Shown one piece after another: positions 55,753-64,000 of a stretch of 64,000 nucleotides of DNA. This DNA comes from Bryoerythrophyllum caledonicum (taxonomy: Eukaryota; Streptophyta; Bryopsida; Pottiales; Pottiaceae), in contig OZ020517.1 of the NCBI GenBank assembly GCA_963971425.1, positions 9,364,501 through 9,428,500 on the forward strand. Reading direction: 5' to 3'. The notes beneath the pieces are model-generated. The model saw only the letters and a program-made list of their open reading frames with translations. It searched no databases and was not told the origin of the DNA. Position 1 is the first letter of the stretch. Each line of letters opens with the position of its first letter. The position numbers were made by a program, and so were the translations under genes.

Positions 55753-57423
55753 ATGGACACACGAAGTGCGAAGAAAGCCCTCAGCTATGCAGACCACACG
55801 GAGATCGAGTCTCCAAGTGAAAGTCTCAAGAGGATTCAAGGGAAACAAGTGGAGAAGCAACGACATGAGGAAGCATCCGCCAACAAAAAACAAAAGCCCA
55901 TCCGAGAAGAAAACAAAGGGAAAGAAGGTATGACTCTCATCACCATCCCTGAAATTAGTTGCTTCAAGTTTTGGCTGGGTTTTCAAGTAAAAGAGGACCT
56001 AGCGGTGGAGGAGGGATTGGACGAACTTCTCAATGAGGAAACAATTGAGGATATGGTGACAAGAGGCCTCAAAGAAAGTGAAGCCCGCGAAGTCAAACAA
56101 GCAAGGATAGCTTTCCCACACATCATACAAATCCACTATCCACAATCGCGAGGGGCTGGAGGACTAGGAGGACAACACTACTATCTTACGCAAATGCCCA
56201 CCAACATCCCCGTTGACGAAGGTACGGGTTTGGCTCTAGATTTTCAAGTCGCTATCCATTTTGAACCACCCACTAACCCCATTTTTCATGATGAAGTTAT
56301 AAAGATGGTTACTAACCGCCTCAAAGACATGGACATCCTCCTCAGTAAGAAACTCATCGAACCAATCTCCATTCATTGTTTGAGTGTCAAAAATGGAGGT
56401 GGAAAAAAGGGTGTCTGATCTGGACTTATCAAATTGCATCTTGCTAACCCGGCAATTGATGGCCTACTCCTCCTCAAGGGGATTAGACCCTTCATTCTCA
56501 AAATTGATGGGATGGACGTGGTGGGAAAGGTATGTAAAACTTATCATAGCATTGCACATCACTCTAGTCTATCAATTAAAATACAAAGCCCATCTTTGCA
56601 TAACATTGATGCTAACCACCTCTTCAAAGAGGTCCTTGAAACTAGCTTTAAACGTGGGTATGATTTTGAAGTGACTAATGTGCAGAAGGCTAAAGGTGAT
56701 GGATTTGCCTTCATTTTGACCACCACCCCACAACAAGCCAAGAAAATCCAAGAGCTACAAGTAACCGCACGACAAGAAGTCTTTTAAACAAAGAAGCCCT
56801 TTGGAAGAACTCACATCACCAAGGAAATGAAGGCCAAGAAAGATGCCCTCACCCTAACACTCTCCCACCTTCCTATTCTAATGAATGTTATTGAGACCAC
56901 TAGTGCTATCTATATGATTATGGGTGATACTAACATTGGCTCTATTTGGTTTCACAAGGATAATGGAGTTTGCCACAACGGTAGTGCAAATGTGGTATGC
57001 ACTAACGCAATTGTGTATAGGGCATTTGTGGGGAAAACCATTCCCATAGGAGGCCACTTCGTGGAGTTTGCTCCTCATAGAAGGAGCATTGACGGAATCC
57101 ATCCTCCTACCCAAGCTCAATTCATAGAGTTTGGATTTGGAGATATCAACAAAGCCATCATCAACACGGTGGAGGCCTTCAAACTCAACACCCCGTCCCA
57201 AACTATCACCAAGAAGGACCTAATAGAAGCGTTTGAAGCAAACAACAAAATATTGAGGCAAGTAGTCAAAGAACAAGCGGATGCAAAAGCTAAGGAACTC
57301 CAAGAAATCAAAGACCAAATGTTGAAGATCCAAGAATGTGTTGGTACCACCTTTGCTATGTTGCAAAACATCACGGGGTCCAAACCACCTATCTTGATTG
57401 AAGAAGACTCGTCAAAAATGTGA
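55753..57423 (+). pseudogene. LINE ORF1, unknown fold
   Basis: One frame of 557 codons from ATG (MDTRSAKKALSYAD) to TGA at 57,421, broken by TGA at 56,416 and TAA at 56,785; no frameshift. The N-terminal 60 residues are basic and Gln/Lys-rich. The middle has a conserved-looking FWLGFQVKEDLAVEEGLDE segment and FILKIDGMDV. The C-terminal part ends in a predicted coiled coil (EANNKILRQVVKEQADAKAK). ORF1 proteins of LINEs usually bind element RNA and form trimers; no RRM, CCHC knuckle or esterase domain is recognised, so function is inferred from position only. Confidence 0.7.
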
Positions 57424-58301
57424 AGAACAACAACCTCAAGGCCATTGGTTCTTTACCCCACCCATATTGTTTAAAATACGACCATAGTAGAATACACCTA
57501 GTCAACACCTCTACATACTACAAAACCATATCAATACTAACCACCATATACTTATACTATACAATACTATTAGTCCTCCGCAAAATACTACTAGTATTTT
57601 GTAGTATTTACATAGTATTATCCACCGTATGTATAGAGATATACACAATAGAATACATGGTAGAATACATAATAGTATATATAGACATGTATTCCACAGA
57701 GTATTCAATATATAGGCTACATACGATATACCCATATTGTACTAGAACAAAAAATAAATACAAATACTATACCAAAAAATGTGTATACAATATAAATACA
57801 AATACAAATACAAACACATATACATGTACTATATTGGACAAGAATACTGACCCTTATACAAATATGAACACGAGTACAAACACCAGTATAAATATTGAAA
57901 TACATACTAATACAAACATCAAAACAAACAATTGTATAAATCCCAAAGTATATAATAACACTACATATAAAAAAGACTTAAATACCACCTTAAAAACCAA
58001 CATAAACCCACATACAAATATTCTTGAACATAATAGTCACATATACACATGGACAAAAACAACCACGATAAAATACAACCAAACATACATACATCTACAC
58101 AACACTAAAACAAAAACAACCACGAAAAAAAACTCATGGACACAAAATAAGCTAATGACGAAAATAATTACACCTACTATAAAAATAAATAAACCCACAA
58201 CTCACACACAAAATACAAATATCCACCTACCCCCAAACCAACAAGACTTTAATAACACAACAAAGCCTTTAAAATACAATACTAAACATATATATCACAA
58301 A

Positions 58302-58346
58302 CTCCTACTACTTCTAGGAGGAGACATTAAAACCAACCCGGGACCC
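58302..58346 (+). other. 2A-like translational-recoding motif
   Basis: Codons read a leucine run, then GGDIKTNPGP and PMPN. The 2A consensus is D-x-E-x-N-P-G-P; here the E position is Lys. 2A-like motifs near the N-terminus of ORF2 proteins are known from trypanosome and invertebrate APE-type elements and separate two proteins during translation. Here it would release the low-complexity segment from the enzyme part. Confidence 0.65.
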
Positions 58347-58977
58347 ATGCCTAATATACTAAAAAGACACCCTACAACACACAAGAATAATGCCAAAAAA
58401 TACTTCATACCTAATACCATAAAACTACAACCGGAATACGGACACATAGCAAAACCCTTCGCACCTCTCTTAAAAAACACACATACATTACACCACACAC
58501 ATAACACTACATACCCAAACATTCCCCAATACATACACCAAAAAAATACGCATCCTTCACCCCACATCCTGTATGCACTAATAGTCACTATACATCTACA
58601 CATAGATGAGTGTAATCATCTCCTAAATCCACAAAATTTGAACACAATTACATGGACCAATTCACTCCTACAAACTTTACTAAACCTAACAAATCCACCA
58701 GAACGACACATTCACACTCCGCACCCTTATATAAAGTTTCTTGAAGACAACTAAAATATTATAAACCATGAAAACTCAATACACAAGGAACTATACGATT
58801 TCCTACATAGTCAATCCATACCTCCCTCAATTGAAACAATAAAACTAAAATTCCCCTACCTCCCTAACACTCTTATCAATGAATCACTGAAATGTTTAGA
58901 TCCTATACCAGAATACACCCACCCACCTCCACCACCTCCCTACATCCACCCACAAAATCAAAACATAAGAACAAATC

Positions 58978-59760
58978 AAGAAAACACACACATAATCACA
59001 TGGAATGCCTCTTCCCTTAACACTACCCTTCCTAGTTTACAAACTCTGGTTACACACACAAACACGCCACCAACCCTCATAGCTATACAAGAAACAAAAT
59101 TATCCGCCACAAAATCTACAAAATATATACATAATATATTTCAAGACTATAAACTCATTTTTAATAATACACATGCACTCACAAGATGCATTCAACAACG
59201 GAGACCATACACACCAGGCCGCGGGGGCCTCCTTACACTAATACACAAAAAATACGCCTTCCAGGGCAACATCAACAAAATTCCTACACCAATGCACATA
59301 TCACCCTACATTCAAATAATCAAAATTACTAATCATCCATTACAACCATGGTTAATCTTTCACATGTATATGCCATCTCACCCCAAAGATACTAGATTTA
59401 TTATAGACACACAAAACACTATTACATCCCTAATTAATAATAACCCCAATCACACATACCTACTATGTGGTGACTTCAACAGAGACATAGCTCTAATTGG
59501 TCGCCAAAACGGAAATAATAACACCCCTCCTCAAAACATCGATTACCAATGGCGTCGCTTCACAAAAAATTTAAACTTCAACTACATAAAAACCGACACA
59601 CAATTCTCTAGACAAGGTGGCTATAACTATAGCGATTGGAGTCTAATAGATGGATTCTATATAAATACAAACATCAATACACAATACACCTCTACAACAA
59701 ACAAAGATGTTATTCTCAACTCGGACCACTCACCTATTAGATTGCATATCCCAAATAACA
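58978..59760 (+). other. APE-type endonuclease domain of the LINE
   Basis: ITWNASSL, IAIQETKL, PGRGGLLTLI, HMYMPS, LLCGDFNRD, SLIDGFYI and LNSDHSPI appear in the canonical order. The Asn, Glu, Asp/Asn and terminal SDH catalytic residues are all present, and no stop falls inside the domain. Confidence 0.9.
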
Positions 59761-60674
59761 CACTAATTAATAGAACCCCCACAATCACAAACAATGACAC
59801 TATACGCATACTCAACCCCATCCCAAAAGACAATATAGAAAAATTCAACACAAAATTCTTTGACGAAAACTCCGTGCAAATAGACTCCCTCATAAACACT
59901 CTTGTAAATAACAATCAACTTTCACAAATACAATGGCATGAAGCATGCCACACCCTAGACAAACTCATCAATACAATCTCTGACACACTAGAACAAACTT
60001 GTAGAGCTCACCCAATTCCTCAAATGACAAACAGAACTTCCCGACAAGGTGGTTACTTACCCCGCAAACTCTCCAAATCGTGGAAACAATACCTAACTAC
60101 ATACCATGTTATACGAAAAACCATCAAAATTGTTAAAAACAACCCTCAATGGCGTAACCACCCTATATGCAATGAACTACTAACTCTACAACACATCCAA
60201 ATTCCTACCCCGCCGCCTCCGGATTTATCCCATGATACATGGATAAAAGATATCGCACTAATTGCAAAAAATGCCAACATATAAGCCCAAAAAATAATCT
60301 CAAAATACGCCAAAGATAACATCAAGAAAGCCATCTCAAAATACAGACAACTATACGAAATTAGCCCCAAAAAAATTAAGAGAAAAGTCTTTAAAAAACT
60401 GGAATCTCCGCCGATGGATTGTATCACAGATCAACATAATAATATCCTAACTAGCCCCGAAGACATTGCGAACGAAATATTCAATCAACAAATAAAAAGC
60501 AAAAGACCAACAATACCAACATGTAACTACCAACCACAACACCCAATTGAATGTACATGTGCAGTACGCCAATACCCATGGCATGACCTAGATGGATTTA
60601 CCCTCGACAATCGAGGCGAACCAAAAATCCCACTACATAAATACTTTAACATAGCCACATATGACACATGCCTC

Positions 60675-61760
60675 TAGAACCTTGGTAACAACAAAGCCCC
60701 AGGCCCAGATCGCATACCAAACTCAATACTCAAAAACATGCCCCCAAGATTCCATAAATTACTATTCCTCTTCTTCTCTCACTGCTATAAACAAAAACAA
60801 ATACCAACGACATGGAAATCAAGTACAACAATACTACTATACAAAAAAGGCGATCCCTCTATACTATCCAACCATAGGCCAATTGTACTAGCTAACACAA
60901 TATATAAACTCTTCACTAGCACACTCAACTTTATACTATCCTCATACGGTGAAAAATTCAAAATCCTACACGATAGCCCAAAAGGATTTAGAGCGGAAAG
61001 AAGTACCGCTAGACAAATATAAATTATAATAGCTGCACTAGAAGACGCAAAATTTACAAACCAAGATATACACATACTATACGTTGATTTTAAAAATGCC
61101 TTTGGCTCAATCGACCATGCCCGACTACTAGCAATAATGACGGACCTTGGTTATCCAAAAGATGCAACTACACTTGTTGGAAACATCTAATTCAAAATCA
61201 TCCGCTTACTATATCGGTGAACACTTTGGGAAAACAAAACCTATACCCATCCAAAGAGGAACCATACAAGGGGACACCCTTAGTCCATACCTATTCATTA
61301 TATTCTTAGAACCACTACTCAGATGGTTAGAACGTGGCAAAAATGGATACACTTTTGGTACGTCACAAGTCACAATAAACTGTGCCGCATACGCTGATGA
61401 CCTCGCCGCCATAACTAATAAAACTGAATCTATCCAAATACAACTCAATAAAATTGATAGATATTGCAAATGGACCGGAATGGACATAGGTGTCCCAAAA
61501 TGTGCCGCTACCGGATGCCCAAACAAATCCAAACTAAACCCTACCACTTTCAAAGCCTTAATGCAAGCTTCCAACATCAATTACCGTAACCAACCGATCC
61601 CCATACTACACCAAAATGAACCATACATATACCCAGGCACAAATCTTGTTCCCTCACTAAAATGGAAAATCCAAATCCACACTACTACAACGAAACTCAT
61701 CAAACAATGTAATGAACTAACATGTCCAACCACCATGAAACAAAAAATAAAAATGATTGA
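60675..61760 (+). other. Reverse-transcriptase domain of the LINE
   Basis: RT motifs 0 to 7 can be followed: the APGPDRIP block, the NHRPI block, GFRAERST, catalytic Asp in YVDFKNAF, GTIQGDTLSP and YADD at 61,390. A TAA at 61,020 and a frameshift near 61,190 (between motifs A and B) interrupt it. Confidence 0.9.
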
Positions 61761-63239
61761 TACCGTATTACGCCCAGGTGTAGCATACAGCTTCTACGGA
61801 GTACCATACTCTATGCCCGCTATCAAAAAACTTGACAAAAAAATAATAGCCATACAAAAAACCATATGTGGACTACCAAAATGTATGTCAAATGCAATAA
61901 CCCAACTCCCACATAACCTATTTGGGCTTGAAGCTTTCTCCCTCAAAAATGCATATCTTCGATGTATCGGTGAACAACTACAAAATGCCTTAAATGATAA
62001 AGGTAGACTTGAAAAAATATATAGTGGACTAACTCACTATGTCCTAGCCCAATACGGAGGCGCAGAAAGCATCCCAAGAATTAAAACAAGTGACTGCATA
62101 AGATCACCGATAACACGTACATTCTTCTTATTAAAACACATAGCTAAAATCCACCTTAAAAATACGCTCCCAAACTTCCTCATTAACCCTACACCACTAG
62201 AAATAGTATGGTGCCAAGAAACACTAAACCAAAATACACTCAATGCCCACCTCTTCCAAAAACTTCTACAAAAACTCCTCTCAAAAAATATCTTTGAACT
62301 AAACCAAATTACTTTACCTAACGGCACGCACATCATGAACAATGAGGATTTCAAAGCCCACCACTTCACCCCATCCAAACTAGTATAAAGTGCTCTAAAC
62401 ATTGCTAAACAACTTTTTTGCCACCCAACATGCCCCACTACATGCCATACCCCTTGTAGCACACACCCATACTCCCATATACTTCAAGATCAATACATCA
62501 CCATCAACAATAACATCACTCCAAGAAATATCCCCCTACCAGTTTGCCCCCCTAACCCCTCACATCCATACCATCCCCGTCCCCCAACATACATCCCCAA
62601 AAATCCCACCACATATCCCATTAATAACATCATACACCATAAATACATCCAGCACACAGATACAAATCATATACAAAACACCTACACAAAATATCTATGC
62701 CAATGGCAACACAATGATAATACATACAACAAATGGCTTCCCCAAAGAGCCATTTTCCCACGACACGACACTAATACCTCCACGCACAACATCGAAAAAT
62801 TAAAACAATACTACCAAAAAAATCAAAACAATTCCCAGACAAAACAATTCCCAGACAAAACAATTCCCAGACTCAAGATCCATAACACCACCTATAATTA
62901 TTCCACTCTTAAAAATCCATACATCAGAATGTAACCCCGAAAAGGATATCCTTACATCCTCAAACACAATTAAAATGGATAACAATCAAGCACATATATA
63001 TGAAGAAAATGGTCGACATTTGCACACTATCCCCGTCACTCGACTCCAATGGCTATGGAATCAATACAATACTAAACTACAAACTCCTACAAATATTGAA
63101 CCAACGACCCAACCCTTTGAAACCGAACTAATCTGGCTATACCAAAGGTATAAATACCGAATACCAAAAAATGACCCCCTCAAAAATGCGCAATACACAA
63201 TACCCACTCCCATTTTAGACTCACTAATTTCATCCTTCA

Positions 63240-63585
63240 ACATCGAACAATCATACTTCTCTTCCCCGGTCACATGTTCTACCAAACTCAAAAAATTCTA
63301 CTCACCTTATGAAAGAGACAAAATATTCGGATCCCTAGAAAAGGCCTTTGACTACAAATGGACCGGTAAAGGAATAGCTCACCCCCACAACGATAAGGAA
63401 ATGGAACAAGCAATACACTGGGCTCGACTCGCCGCCAAACATGACCCAAATAACACAAGCACAATCATTATCACACCGAACAACAATTGGTACCAAAACA
63501 ACAGCAAACACTCAAACCCATTCCCCGACTCTCATATCATTGCAATATTTGGGGCAGACTCAATACCATACGAAGAACCTACGAT
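63240..63585 (+). other. Possible PCIF1-like methyltransferase-derived domain
   Basis: Between RT and RNase H lies a compact segment with SSPVTCSTKLKKFYSPYERD, FGSLEKAFDYKWTG, IAHPHNDKEMEQAIHWARLA and STIIITPNNNWY. The order (SP, FYSPxxRD, FGS, WxG, then a hydrophobic strand and xPxx loop, helix, hydrophobic strand ending in P) recalls adenine methyltransferases of the PCIF1/phage type, where the loop is NPP[FYW]. Here it reads HPH, so it would be inactive if homologous. Recognition is tentative. Confidence 0.35.
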
Positions 63586-63881
63586 TCCACCTGAGTTAAA
63601 AAAACCCCGAATTGAGCCATCTACACTACAAATACTATGTGTCCATCACCAAAATCAAACCCTAGGCACCTTAGAACAACTTGTCGAACTTATCTTCATA
63701 TCAGACAATTTAAACATACACAGATTATATACAAAACCAGCCCCACCAACACCTATACAGACCCCCGTAAACCGTAGTAAAAACTGGTCAAAACTAAACT
63801 ATATCAATAATACATTGAACTACTTCGCCACACCACCTCCTCTCCCAAATTATCCAACTAATACCACACCAAAATTTATCC

Positions 63882-64000
63882 CAACACGGTTACTACACCG
63901 ATGGCTCCTTTAAACCACCAGAACAAATTAGCCCAGGTTCTTGGCGCAGAGAAAAAGTTGGCTATGGCATATACAATTCTACCAAGGAAATTAAACTAGC
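63882..64000 (+). other. Start of LINE RNase H domain (cut by window edge)
   Basis: In frame with 63,882: a GYYTDGSF strand with the first catalytic Asp, then VGYGIYNS. The continuation is seen in the decayed fragments at 8.45-12.5 kb. Confidence 0.8.

Larger units (their letters stand above)
55481..64000 (+). mobile_element. Large non-LTR retrotransposon (LINE), runs off the window
   Basis: Order: a repeat-rich 5' leader, ORF1 (55,753-57,423), ORF2 with a 2A-like motif (58.3 kb), APE-type endonuclease (59.0-59.76 kb), reverse transcriptase (60.67-61.75 kb), a possible methyltransferase-derived domain (63.25-63.58 kb) and the beginning of RNase H (from 63,882). An RNase H after the RT fits the I-like side of LINE diversity rather than plant L1; the clade cannot be fixed by eye. 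ORF1 carries two stops; ORF2 carries five stops and three frameshifts (near 61,190, 62,850 and 63,880). Two 3' fragments of the family lie at 8.45-12.5 kb. The 5' limit is a guess. Confidence 0.85.
57402..64000 (+). pseudogene. LINE ORF2: 2A-like, endonuclease, RT, RNase H
   Basis: The frame opens at 57,402, overlapping ORF1 in the -1 frame; there is no early ATG, the first being near 57,658. About 295 residues of Asn/Thr/Lys-rich low-complexity sequence lead to GGDIKTNPGP (58,320-58,346). Endonuclease motifs follow: ITWNAS, IQETK, PGRGGLL, CGDFNRD, SLIDGFY, SDHSPI. RT motifs are NNKAPGPDRIP, LYKKGDPS...NHRPIVLA, YVDFKNAFGSIDH, PIQRGTIQGDTLSPYLF and AYADDLAAI. Stops lie at 58,752, 60,282, 60,675, 61,020 and 62,386, and frameshifts near 61,190, at a triplicated AATTCCCAGACAAAAC near 62,850, and near 63,880. 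RNase H begins GYYTDGSF and runs past the edge. Confidence 0.88.

Noticed and set aside
18765-63913. Reassigned genetic code with TAA/TAG read as glutamine (many frames continue past TAR stops)
   Set aside because: All three kinase copies end with TAG at the same homologous position, several in-frame TAG/TGA sit at tryptophan positions, and TGA also interrupts frames. Standard code with decay fits better.

Overview
The window looks like nuclear DNA of a green plant of the streptophyte lineage (land plant or charophyte-type alga). The grounds are an intron-containing AP2/ERF transcription-factor gene, a short run of plant-type TTTAGGG telomere repeat, a trihelix/MYB-like gene of the sort carried by plant PIF/Harbinger elements, and BED-DUF659-hATC hAT transposases. 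I cannot name the species. The background is AT-rich and repeat-dense, and only one host gene looks intact. All sequence comparisons here were done by eye.

Layout. 1-14 kb: decayed repeats. These include a PIF-like MITE, a MYB/SANT-like pseudogene split by a 1.1-kb Harbinger-type element that itself carries a tRNA-derived SINE, a minisatellite, two 3' fragments of a LINE on the minus strand, and a fold-back hairpin. 14.8-17.0 kb: a three-exon AP2/ERF gene (430 codons) with consistent splice junctions. 18.1-18.6 kb: a hairpin MITE.

18,765-38,119 is the main result: a 19.4-kb hAT-superfamily DNA transposon. Its ends are CAGGGTTGTCTAT in inverted orientation and it is flanked by a perfect 8-bp duplication, GTCAAAAT. 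It carries a hAT transposase, a protein-kinase-like gene, a RING-H2 gene and a small unknown ORF. Nested in it are part of a pogo/Tigger element and the right end of a third related element, which carries another kinase-like gene. A second related element (about 41.2-50.83 kb, left end lost) has a truncated hAT transposase, a RING-H2 gene, a duplicated N-terminal domain of that gene and a kinase-like gene, and ends in the same CAGGGTTGT terminus.

The long genes of elements 1 and 2 share a promoter plan: a GC-rich palindromic repeat array sits just upstream of a TATA box, 130-410 bp before the ATG. The motif is the same within one element but differs between elements (TCCGCGGA-type in element 1, GACGTC in element 2; element 3 has an ACGCGC-type array downstream of its kinase). 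All the genes carry nonsense mutations and some frameshifts, so these copies are relics, but the architecture is legible. I know of no published description of a hAT element with a kinase/RING cargo and element-specific promoter arrays; this is a candidate new type of giant DNA transposon.

55.5-64.0 kb: a large LINE running off the right edge, with an unknown ORF1, then ORF2 containing a 2A-like NPGP motif, APE endonuclease, reverse transcriptase, a possible methyltransferase-derived domain and the start of RNase H. The two LINE fragments at 8-12 kb belong to the same family and show what lies beyond the edge.
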